NCBI RefSeq assembly: GCF_032452875.1
Contig: NC_083879.1
Coordinates: forward strand, 84,391,572-84,455,571
Length of the DNA stretch: 64,000 nucleotides
Direction of reading: 5' to 3'
Source of the DNA: Bos javanicus
Lineage: Eukaryota; Chordata; Mammalia; Artiodactyla; Bovidae
Both the position numbers and the translations under genes were made by a program. This document shows, piece by piece, positions 10,764 through 19,989 of this stretch. The notes beneath the pieces were generated by a model, which was given only the letters and a program-made list of their open reading frames with translations, did not search any database and had not been told where the DNA came from. Position 1 is the first letter of the stretch. Each line of letters opens with the position of its first letter.

Positions 10764-12461
10764 ATGAATGTCTTCAGATCAGATCAGATCAGATCAGTTG
10801 CTCAGTCGTGTCTGACTCTTTGCCACCCCATGAATCGCCCCGGCCTCCCTGTCCATCACCAGCTCCTGGACTTCACTGAGACTCACGTCCATTGAGTCAA
10901 TGATGCCATCCAGCAATCTCATCCTCTGTCGTCCCCCTTCTTCTCCTGCCCCCAATCCCTCCCAGCATCAGAGTCTTTTCCAATGAGTCAACTCTTCTAA
11001 TGAGGTGGCCAAAGTACTGGAGTTTCAGCTTTAGCATCATTCCTTCCAAAGAAATCCCAGGGCTGATCTCCTTCAGAATGGACTGGTTGGATCTCCTTGC
11101 AGTCCAAGGGACTCTCAAGAGTCTTCTCCAACACCACAGTTCAAAAGCATCAATTCTTTGGTGCTCAGCCTTCTTCACAGTTCAACTCTCACATCCATAC
11201 ATGACCACAGGAAAAACCATAGCCTTGACTAGACGGACCTTTGTTGGCAAAGCAATGTCTCTGCTTTTGAATATGCTATCTAGGTTGGTCATAACTTTTC
11301 TTCCAAGGAGTAAACATCTTTTAATTTCATGGCTTCAGTCACCATCTACAGTGATTTTGGAACCCAGAAAAATAAAGTTTGACACTGTTTCCACTGTTTC
11401 CCCATCTATTTGCCATGAAGTGATGGGACCAGATGCCATGATCTTTGTTTTCTGAATGTTGAGCTTTAAGCCAACTTTTTCACTCTCCTCTTTCACTTTC
11501 ATCAAGAGGCTTTTGAGTTCCTCTTCACTTTCTGCCATAAGGGTGGTGTCATCTGCATATCTGAGGTGATTGATATTTCTCCCTGCAATCTTGATTCCAG
11601 CTTGTGTGTCTTCCAGTCCAGCAGTTCTCATGATGTACTCTGCATATAAGTTAAATAAGCAGGGTGACAGTATACAGCCTTGACGAACTCCTTTTCCTAT
11701 TTGGAACCAGTCTGTTGTTCCACGTCCAGTTCTAACTGTTGCTTCCTGACCTGCATACAGATTTCTCAAGAGGCAGGTCACGTGGTTTGGTATGCCCATC
11801 TCTTTCAGAATTTTCCACAGTTGATTGTGATCCACACAGTCAAAGGCTTTGGCATAGTCAATAAAGCAGAAGTAGATGTTTTTCTGGAACTCTCTTGCTT
11901 TTTCTATGATCCAGCGGATGTTGGCAATTTGATCTCTGGTTCCTCTGCCTTTTCTAAAACGAGCTTGAACATCAGGAAGTTCACGGTTCACATATTGCTG
12001 AAGCCTGGCTTGGAGAATTTTGAGCATTACTTTACTAGCGTGTGAGATGAGTGCAATTGTGCGGTAGTTTGAGCATTCTTTGGCATTGCCTTTCTTTGGG
12101 ATTGGAATGAAAACTGACCTTTTCCAGTCCTGTGGCCACTGCTGAGTTTTCCAAATTTGCTGGCATATTGAGTGCAGCACTTTCACAGCATCATCTTTCA
12201 GGATTTGGAATAGCTCAACTGGAATTCCATCACCTCCACTAGCTTTGTTCGTAGTGATGCTTTCTAAGGCCCACTTGACTTCAGATTCCAGGCTGTCTGG
12301 CTCTAGGTCAGTGACCACACCATCGTGATTATCTGGGTCATGAAGATCTTTTTTGTACAGTTCTTCTGTGTATTCTTGCCATCTCTTCTTAATATCTTCT
12401 GCTTCTGTTAGGTCTATACCACTTCTGTCCTTTATTGAGCCCATCTTTGCATGAATGTCTT
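10764..12461 (-). mobile_element. BovB LINE, 5'-truncated, with perfect target-site duplications
   Basis: An antisense BovB of about 1.68 kb is flanked by perfect 11-bp duplications ATGAATGTCTT at 10764-10774 and 12451-12461. The right copy overlaps a few bases of matching BovB sequence (microhomology at the 5' junction). The 3' end (left side) finishes in an AGATC pentamer repeat (10776-10797). On the minus strand a 369-codon ORF starts near 12444 with EDIKKRWQEYTEELYKKDL and includes FIDYAKAFD and the YADD catalytic box. It stops at 11335-11337, where a consensus Cys codon has become TGA. The endonuclease part is missing. Confidence 0.93.
11335..12444 (-). pseudogene. BovB reverse-transcriptase ORF fragment
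   Basis: This minus-strand ORF of 369 codons encodes the reverse-transcriptase core of BovB: palm motifs FIDYAKAFD and LRYADDTTLM, and the QGCILSPCLFN box. It lacks the N-terminal apurinic-type endonuclease, and its C-terminal third is cut off by a nonsense change (TGC to TGA). The sequence after the stop remains alignable in the same frame, so this is a recent single-base loss. It is not a host gene. It lies antisense in the MYO16 intron and has no visible promoter. Confidence 0.88.
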
Positions 12462-13378
12462 AAAAACAGTATTATTTCAAATCCAACCACAAGTGACACA
12501 CTGAAATTTTTATTTTTGTTTTAGAGACAAGTGATATTTTACCAAAGTGGTTTTTTAAGTTGTAGGTTTTTCTTAAAAAACCTAAGGTTGATTTTTTTTG
12601 TTGTTTTTTTTTTGGGGGGGGCGGGTGTCAACAATAGCAATAAATTGAAACACTTTCCAAAAAATGTTTCATTCCACATTAAGCTTTGGTTAATTATTTT
12701 ACTTCATTGATGCAGAATAACTCCAATTCCCTGTAATAATTTATGTAGCTATTTTCCTAAGATTAAAATCGGGAACTATCTACTTGGTCCATTACTTTAA
12801 CCATCAAAATAACTGAATCACATTTGCCATTTCTCGACATTTGTTTCTATTAAGTTTTCTTCCCTTATGGGTCAAATGTATCTCAATATAGTCCATTTTA
12901 TTTCTTCTCTTTAGTTTTCTAAAACTGCCTGAGTTATAATGGGCAATAATTGTTGCCTTCATTACTTTAATGATGTTCCTCTTTCAATTTTCAGAAATAG
13001 AATCCCAGTTCCTCCAGGCACACTTGCTCTGCATGAAATGCCTTTTATGTTTATAGAAATAAGTAAGTCTTGAATAAATCTAGTCGAGTTCAGAAATTGG
13101 GTGTGTGCTGGTGTAGTCCCATCTAATTTCTTCCACAGTTGAGTTAAATTTACCTCTCCTGCATTAATCTAAAGTACCCTTGGCTGGTAGCTCTTTCATT
13201 TTCTTGATGTTTATGGAGGCTGCCTTACCAAAAGCCTTCTTTTAGAAAGTAAATTATTTAATCCTATTTTTTCTTTCTCACTGATAAATGTCTAGCCATA
13301 ATTTTTTTTGTAATCAGAATACTTTTTCATTGAAGAAAATATGGAGAGTGTAGAATGATATATATAAATATGAAATGG
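12462..13378. other. Spacer between the inverted BovB copies
   Basis: About 0.9 kb of AT-rich intron with a T-rich/G-rich run around 12590-12625 (TTTTTTTTTGGGGGGGGCGG type). No gene or clear repeat family was recognised. Confidence 0.5.
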
Positions 13379-15024
13379 TATGGACCTAACAGAAGCAGAA
13401 GATATTAAGAAGAGGTGGCAAGAATACACAGAAGAACTGTACAAAAAAGATCTCCATGACCCAGATAATCACGATGGTGTGGTCACTGACCTAGAGCCAG
13501 ACAGCCTGGAATCTGAAGTCAAGTGGGCCTTAGAAAGCATCACTACGAACAAAGCTAGTGGAGGTGATGGAATTCCAGTTGAGCTATTCCAAATCCTGAA
13601 AGATGATGCTGTGAAAGTGCTGCACTCAATATGCCAGCAAATTTGGAAAACTCAGCAGTGGCCACAGGACTGGAAAAGGTCAGTTTTCATTCCAATCCCA
13701 AAGAAATGCAATGCTAAAGAATGCTCAAACTACCGCACAATTGCACTCATCTCACACGCTAGTAAAGTAATGCTCAAAATTCTCCAAGCCAGGCTTCAGC
13801 AATGTGTGAACCGTGAACTTCCTGATGTTCAAGCTCGTTTTAGAAAAGGCAGAGGAACCAGAGATCAAATTGCCAACATCCGCTGGATCATAGAAAAAGC
13901 AAGAGAGTTCCAGAAAAACATCTACTTCTGCTTTATTGACTATGCCAAAGCCTTTGACTGTGTGGATCACAATCAACTGTGGAAAATTCTGAAAGAAATG
14001 GGAATACCAGACCACCTGATCTGCCTCTTGAGAAATCTGTATGCAGGTCAGGAAGCAACAGTTAGAACTGGACATGGAACAACAGACTGGTTCCAAATGG
14101 GAAAAGGAGTTTGTCAAGGCTGTATATTGTCACCCTGCTTATTTAACTTATATGCAGAGCACATCATGAGAACTGCTGGACTGGAAGACACACAAGCTGG
14201 AATCAAGATTGCAGGGAGAAATATCAGTAACCTCAGATATGCAGATGACACCACCCTTATGGCAGAAAGTGAAGAGGAACTCAAAAGCCTCTTGATGAAA
14301 GTGAAAGAGGAGAGTGAAAAAGTTGGCTTAAAGCTCAACATTCAGAAAACAAAGATCATGGCATCCGGTCCCACCACTTCATGGGAAATAGATGGGCAAA
14401 CAGTGGAAACAGTGTCAGACTTTATTTTTCTGGGCTCCAAAATCACTACAGATGGTGACTGCAGCCATGAGCTTAAAAGACGCTTACTCCTTGGAAGGAA
14501 AGTTATGACCAACCTAGATAGCATATTCAAAAGCAGAGACATTACTTTGCCAACAAAGGTTCATCTAGTTAAGGCTATGGTTTTTCCTGTGGTCATGTGT
14601 GGATGTGAGAGTTCGACTGTGAAGAAGGCTGAGCACCGAAGAATTGATGCTTTTGAACTGTGGTGTTGGAGAAGACTCTTGAGAGTCCCTTGGACTGCAA
14701 AGAGATCCAACCAGTCCATTCTGAAGGAGATCAGCCCTGGGATTTCTTTGGAAGGAATGATGCTAAAGCTGAAACTCCAGTACTATGGCCACCTCATTAG
14801 AAGAGTTGACTCATTGAAAAAGACTCCGATGCTGAGAGGGATTCGGGGAAGTAGGAGAAGGGGACGACAGAGGATGAGATTGCTGGATGGCATCATTGAC
14901 TCGATGGACGTGAGTCTCAGTGATCTCCGGGAGTTGGTGATGGACAGGGAGGCCTGGCGTGCTGCGATTCATGGGTCGCAAAGAGTCAGACACGACTGAG
15001 CAACTGATCTGATCTGATCTGATG
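13379..15024 (+). mobile_element. BovB LINE, 5'-truncated, intact RT reading frame
   Basis: A sense BovB copy of about 1.65 kb starts inside the element at TATGGACCTAACAGAAGCAG and ends in a CTGAT pentamer repeat near 15001-15022. This is the complement of the tail seen on the copy at 10.8 kb. It carries one uninterrupted ORF from 13380 to 14999. I could not find a convincing target-site duplication: the left flank is AT-rich and the right begins GACAGTAATC. It is very similar to the antisense copy at 10775-12450. Confidence 0.93.
13380..14999 (+). CDS. BovB reverse transcriptase ORF (539 codons, truncated ORF2)
   Basis: This is the only long uninterrupted transposon ORF in the window. It encodes the RTE-type reverse transcriptase. 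Motif A FIDYAKAFD is at residues 185-193 and the catalytic YADD at 287-290, followed by a C-terminal region with CGCESSTVKKAEHRRIDAF-type text and the end GSQRVRHD. The Met at residue 1 is an internal codon, not a natural start. The endonuclease that normally precedes it is missing, so it cannot mobilise itself through the standard pathway. Motifs A and C keep their aspartates, so the catalytic core looks intact. No promoter for it is visible. It could only be read from MYO16 intron transcription in the same orientation. Confidence 0.85.
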   Translation: MDLTEAEDIKKRWQEYTEELYKKDLHDPDNHDGVVTDLEPDSLESEVKWALESITTNKASGGDGIPVELFQILKDDAVKVLHSICQQIWKTQQWPQDWKRSVFIPIPKKCNAKECSNYRTIALISHASKVMLKILQARLQQCVNRELPDVQARFRKGRGTRDQIANIRWIIEKAREFQKNIYFCFIDYAKAFDCVDHNQLWKILKEMGIPDHLICLLRNLYAGQEATVRTGHGTTDWFQMGKGVCQGCILSPCLFNLYAEHIMRTAGLEDTQAGIKIAGRNISNLRYADDTTLMAESEEELKSLLMKVKEESEKVGLKLNIQKTKIMASGPTTSWEIDGQTVETVSDFIFLGSKITTDGDCSHELKRRLLLGRKVMTNLDSIFKSRDITLPTKVHLVKAMVFPVVMCGCESSTVKKAEHRRIDAFELWCWRRLLRVPWTAKRSNQSILKEISPGISLEGMMLKLKLQYYGHLIRRVDSLKKTPMLRGIRGSRRRGRQRMRLLDGIIDSMDVSLSDLRELVMDREAWRAAIHGSQRVRHD

Positions 15025-15104
15025 ACAGTAATCTCTTGTTAGCATCAAAGAAAAAGTGCACCAGCAAAGTCAGTAAATAATTCAAGAGGGTGGCAGACTC
15101 ACTG

Positions 15105-15232
15105 GATAAGGAAATGGCAAATCCATTCCATATTCTCTCCTGGGAAATCCCATGGATAGAGGAGCCTGGCGAGCTGCAGTCTAGGGGGTCACAAAGAGTG
15201 GTACACGATTGAGTGGCTGAGTGCACACATGC
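15105..15232 (+). mobile_element. BovA SINE fragment
   Basis: Sense BovA body: AAGGAAATGGCAAATCCATT, GGAAATCCCATGGATAGAGG, GTCACAAAGAGTGG, with a TGCACACATGC end. Diverged. Confidence 0.8.
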
Positions 15233-15493
15233 ATAGCAGTCGGGAAGAGAGATTGAGAGTAAGGGCCAGAAAGCTTGTTAGTGCCGGGCTTAGAGGAAAA
15301 GTGCTGGTGAAGTTAACCAGAACTGGTCGGAGTGATGAGGCAGGAGTTTGCTCGCTGGTGTTTATGGAAGTCAGGCTCCTGCCGTCTGGCAGTGACAGGG
15401 AGGCCAGGGGCCATCTGTCATGATGATTGCATCTTGGAAGGGTGGCTGTCAGTTCCTGCAGACAGAACCCCTGGGTTGTAAGCCTGGGCGTGC

Positions 15494-15728
15494 GTGGGTG
15501 CTAAGTCGCTTCAGTCGTGTCTGACTCTTTGTGACTCTATGGACTGTAGACTGCCAGGCTCCTCTTTCCATGGGATTCTCCAGGCAAGAATACTGGAGTG
15601 GGCTGCCATGCCCTCCTCCAGGGGATCTTTACTGGGGAAGCCATTCTTCCTAGGGACTGAGCCCTGTCTTTTACATCTCCTGCATTGGCAGGCAGGTTCT
15701 TTACCACTGGAGCCACCTGGGAAGCCCT
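15494..15728 (-). mobile_element. Bov-tA SINE
   Basis: Antisense element running from GGTGCTAAGTCGCTTCAGTC through CCAGGCAAGAATACTGGAG to GCCACCTGGGAAGCCC (the tRNA-derived head). Confidence 0.87.
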
Positions 15729-16789
15729 TGGAAGCCTAGGAGGGATTTACATCTCAAAGGCAGGCAGAGAAAAAAAAATCATAATCTTAAGATCTTTAAA
15801 GTAATTTCTCTAAGAAGTGAAGGGTCAGGGGTCCAGAGCAGGGAGATGCTCCGTTGGAATGAGAGGAATGTTACTGCCTTCTTCAGCATGAGTCTATCTT
15901 TTTGATGCAAACTGCTATTCACTGGGCATATTTCTTCATATGCTTTATATGTTTCTTGTTTATGAAGCTGAATTCTTCTTTCTATATAATTGCAACTTAT
16001 TTTTTAAATTAATCTTATATCAAATATTTTGCCATAATTTATAAAGGTTTAATGAGCATTAAAATACCCATGATTATTTTAAGAGTCTTCCTTTTTCTAA
16101 AAGAATAGAATTTTAATGTATGTTTATATTCTACAAATGGATAATCAGTGAAAAGCTAAATATATAGACATTAACAGGAGGATGCTATTGTTAACCACAG
16201 TGATTATGGATTAAACATGTTCTGTTTAAGAACTAGAATAGAAACCTGAAGAAAAATTGCTCCATAGATGTCAAAACATTAACACATGCCGTGAACCTAA
16301 GTACATGGTTTTCACTTCCTTACAGAAAATATCTGCCTGACTAATTAATATGCTGTCTATCAGCCCAACCAAATCATTCCAAGGCATTATTCTCACACGA
16401 ATGAGGGTGTTCGTAACTAGCTGCTCATAATTATTGTTGGTAGTAAGTCATAGGGTTTATAACCTGTGATCTTATTGAGTGTATACAGATATTTTAAAAC
16501 GCAGGTGAGTGTGTTAACATTATTGAATATTTGGACTTGAAATACATTTAGATATTGTAATTCCTGCATTTGGCAAAGGTGGAACTGAGGCTCAGGGATG
16601 GTCTTAGAAGGTCAGGTAGAAACCAAACTGAGGCCCGGACTGACGTAGAATGAGGTCACTATACTATTCCTGGAGCAGTCTTCTTTTCAAGTGTACCTTT
16701 CAAAGAGCCTTCTGTTAACACTGCGATTAGATTTGGGATGTGAAAGAAGTATTTCAGCTGTTTCAGTAAACTCACCAGTTCTTCCTTTT
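15729..16789. other. Intron 2 segment without recognised features
   Basis: AT-rich unique-looking intron. No gene, RNA or young repeat was recognised. Confidence 0.45.
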
Positions 16790-17020
16790 GTACGCGTGCA
16801 TGCTCAGTGGCTTCAGTCATGCCCAACTCTTTGTGACACTGTGTACTGTAGCCTGTCAGGCTTCTCTGTCCATGAGATTCTCTAGGCAGCCATACTGGAC
16901 TGAATTGCCATGCCCTCCTCCAGGGGAGCTTCCCAACTCAGGAATCACACCCACATCTCCTCTCCTGCATCTCCTGCATTACAGGCAGATTCTTTACCAC
17001 TGAGCCACGGGGGAAGCCCC
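16790..17020 (-). mobile_element. Bov-tA SINE
   Basis: Antisense Bov-tA, diverged: GCTCAGTGGCTTCAGTCATG, CCATGAGATTCTCTAGGCAG, ending CTGAGCCACGGGGGAAGCCC. It abuts the BovB that follows. Confidence 0.85.
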
Positions 17021-17032
17021 ATCTTCCGTTTC

Positions 17033-18687
17033 AGTCACTTCAGTTCAGTCGTTCACTTGTGTCCGACTGTTTGCGACCCCATGGACTGCTGCAAACCGAG
17101 CCTCCCTGTCCATCACCAACTCCCAGAGTTTACTGAAACTCAGGTCCTTTGAGTCCGGGATGCCATCCAACCATCTCATCCTCTGTCGTCCCCTTCTCCT
17201 CCTGCCTTGAATCTTTCCAGCATCAGGGTCTTTTCCAATGAATCAGCTCTTTGCAGCAGGTGGCCAAAACACTGGAGTTTCAGCTTCGGCATCAGTCCTT
17301 CCAATGAATATTCAGGACTGATTTCCTTTAGGATGGACTGGTTGGATCTCCTTGCAGTCCAAGGGACTCTCAAGAGTTTTCTCCAACACCACAGTTTAAA
17401 AGCATCAGTTCTTCAGCGCTCAGCTTTCTTTATAGTCCAACTCTCACATCCATACATGACTACTGGAAAAACCATAGCTTTGACTAGATGTACCTTTGCT
17501 GGCAAAGTAATGTCTCTGCTTTTTAATATGCTGTCTGCTTTGGTCATAACTTTTCTTTGAAGGAACAAGAATCTTTTAATTTCATGGCTGCAGTCACCAT
17601 CTGCAGTGATTTTGGAGACCCCCCCAAAATAAAATCTCTGAATGTTTCCATTGTTTCCCCATCTATTTGCCATGAAGTGATGGGACCAGATGACATGATT
17701 TTAGTTTTCTGAATGTTGAGCTTTAAGCCAACTTTTGCAGTCTCCTCTTTCACTTTCATCAAGAGGCTCTTTAGTTCTTCTTTGCTTTCTGCCATAAGGG
17801 TGGTGTCATCTGCACATCTGAGGCTGTTGATACTTCTCCCAGCAATCTTGATTCCAGCTTGTGCTTCTTCCAGCCCAGCACTTTTCATGATGTGCTCTGC
17901 ATATAGGTTAAATAAGCAGGGTGACAATATGCAGCCTTTTTCCTATTTGGAACTAGTCTGTTGTTCTATGTGGACGTGGAGCAGTTCTAACTGTTACTTC
18001 CTGACCTGCATACAGATTTCTCAAGAGGCAGGTCAGGTGGTCTGGTATTCCCACCTCTTGAAGAATTTTCCACAGTTGATTGTGATCCACACAGTCAAAG
18101 GCTTTGGCATAGTCAATAAAGCAGAAGTAGATGTTTTTCTGGAACTCTCTTGCTTTTTCAGTGATCCAGCAGATGTTGGCAATTTCATCTCTGGATCCCC
18201 TGCCTTTTCTAAAACCAGCTTGAACATCTGGAAGATCATGGTTCACATACTGTTGCAACCTGGCTTGGAGAATTTTGAGCATTACTTTGCTAGCGTGTGA
18301 GATGAGTGCAATTGTGTGATAGTTTGAGCATTCTTTGGCATTGCCTTTCTTTGGGATTGGAATGAAAACTGACCTTTTCCAGTCCTATGGCCACTGCTGA
18401 GTTTTCCAAATTTGCTGGCATATTGAGTGCAGCACTTTCACAGCATCATCTTTTAGAATTTGAAAGAGCTCAACTGGAATTCCATCACCTCCACTAGCTT
18501 TGTTCATAGTGATGCTTTCTAAGGCCCACTTGACTTCACATTCCAGGATGTCTGGCTCTAGGTTTGTAATCACACCATCTTAATTATCTGGGTCATGAAG
18601 ATCTTTTTTGTTTAGTTCTTCTATGTATTCTTGCCACCTCTTCTTAATATCTTCTGCTTCTGTTAGGTCCATACCATTTCTGTCCTT
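17033..18687 (-). mobile_element. BovB LINE, 5'-truncated and frameshifted
   Basis: An antisense BovB of about 1.65 kb, with the same 5' truncation region as the copies at 10.8 and 13.4 kb but older. Its RT is broken into several frames, including pieces at 17413-17673, 17544-17927 and 17953-18282 on the minus strand. The catalytic box reads LRCADD in place of LRYADD. A possible target-site duplication is TCTTCC(G/T)TTT at 17022-17031 and 18687-18696, with one mismatch. Confidence 0.9.
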
Positions 18688-18696
18688 CTTCCTTTT

Positions 18697-19215
18697 AGAA
18701 ATCCTTTAGATTTGGTTTTACATTTTTATAAACTATCATTCTAGTTTCTACCTTGACTAATCTAACTATTGGTTTATTAATTACTTCGTACTCAAAAGGT
18801 TCAGTATACGCAAAAACTCTCTTTACTTTTCATTGTTTTTTTTTTTAATTTCTTGGCAATGCAGAAAAGGGAGACAGTGAGTATAAAGGGAGATAAGGAA
18901 GGAAGTATTTGGGGAGATAAATGAATGAAAACATTTGTCTTACATCAGCACAGACACCTGCACATGAGTGTGTGTAGAGGCTCCGTTCATAATTGACAAA
19001 AACTGGACAATCCCAAAGCTTTGAAGGTCAGCCAAAGTGCAGTGCTTCCTACAGGAGGACGCTGCTCAGTGATAAAACATGAAAAACTTGGTATGTGCAG
19101 CGGCTTGAGTGAATCTCAAAGACATTAAGTAAACAAAGCAAGGCACAAAATGCTACATGCTCTGTAATTCCTCCCATATGTCATTTTAGAAAATGGGAAA
19201 CAATTACCCATGCTT
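18697..19215 (+). repeat. AT-rich intron with probable old L1 3' sequence
   Basis: Bases from about 18940 to 19195 resemble a degraded L1 3' region (CAGTGATAAAACATGAAAAA, TCTCAAAGACATTAAGTAAA). Its continuation may lie after the BovB fragment, at about 19540-19640 (TTTGTGGAGGTTGATGACTT). Low-confidence family call. Confidence 0.35.
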
Positions 19216-19525
19216 ACAAGGATCAAACCAGTCCATCCTAAAGGAACTCAACCCTGAATATTCACTGGAAGTACTGATGCTGAAGCTCCAATACTTTGGC
19301 CACCTGATGCGAAGAGCCAACTCATTCCCAAAGTCCCTGATGCTGGGAAAGATTGAGGGCAAGAGGAGAAGGGACCAGCAGAGGATAAGACGGTTAGATA
19401 GCATCACTGATGCAGTGGACATGAATTTGAGCAAACTCCGGGGGATAGAGGAGGTCAGAAGAGCCTGGCATGCTGCAGTTCATGGGATTGCAAAGAGTCG
19501 GACTCGACTTTGCAACTGAAAAACA
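19216..19525 (+). mobile_element. BovB 3' end
   Basis: Sense, 5'-truncated to about 310 bases: AACCAGTCCATCCTAAAGGA, CAATACTTTGGCCACCTGAT, ending GACTCGACTTTGCAACTGAA. It sits inside probable old L1 sequence. Confidence 0.88.
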
Positions 19526-19989
19526 CCACCACCACAGGGCATGGGTTTGTGGAGGTTGATGACTTTACAGCCGTGTGCAAAGAGCCATTTGGGAGCGATG
19601 AATATCCTAAGTGTTGCTGGTTACATGGGTTATATGAGTGTGTGTGTGTCTATATATCTAACCAACTATATATAACTATATATATGTAGACAAAACTCAT
19701 TGAACTGTTTATCTACAGAGTGAATTTTGCTATTTGGAAATCCTCCTTAAAACTAAAACTTTCTAAAACAACAAAATGCATTATGCTTTAATTAGAATCA
19801 CAACTACGACTGTAAAATTCATGAAATAATTATATTTATATATGTTGCATTTGATTAAATATGTATTTCTGCTTTATAGTCACAATTAGGGAAGTACATT
19901 TTTAAATTTTACTATACTAAAATGTTACAAATTAAGCATTCAGATTGTGTTTATATTTTATGAACTTAGCTCTCTTAGCCTAGCCCCAG
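19526..19989. other. AT-rich intron with short TG/TA microsatellite
   Basis: A TG run (about 19636-19650) is followed by TATATA-rich text to about 19690. The rest is AT-rich and featureless. Confidence 0.45.

Noticed and set aside
11680..12045. 121-codon ORF opposite the BovB RT, repeated at 13.8, 17.7, 22.1 and 45.6 kb
   Set aside because: It is the antisense shadow of the RT frame and recurs only because BovB recurs.
10775..15024. CRISPR-like or integrated-phage explanation for repeated blocks and RT genes
   Set aside because: The RT belongs to BovB, the copies have target-site duplications and LINE-type tails, and the setting is a spliced vertebrate gene.
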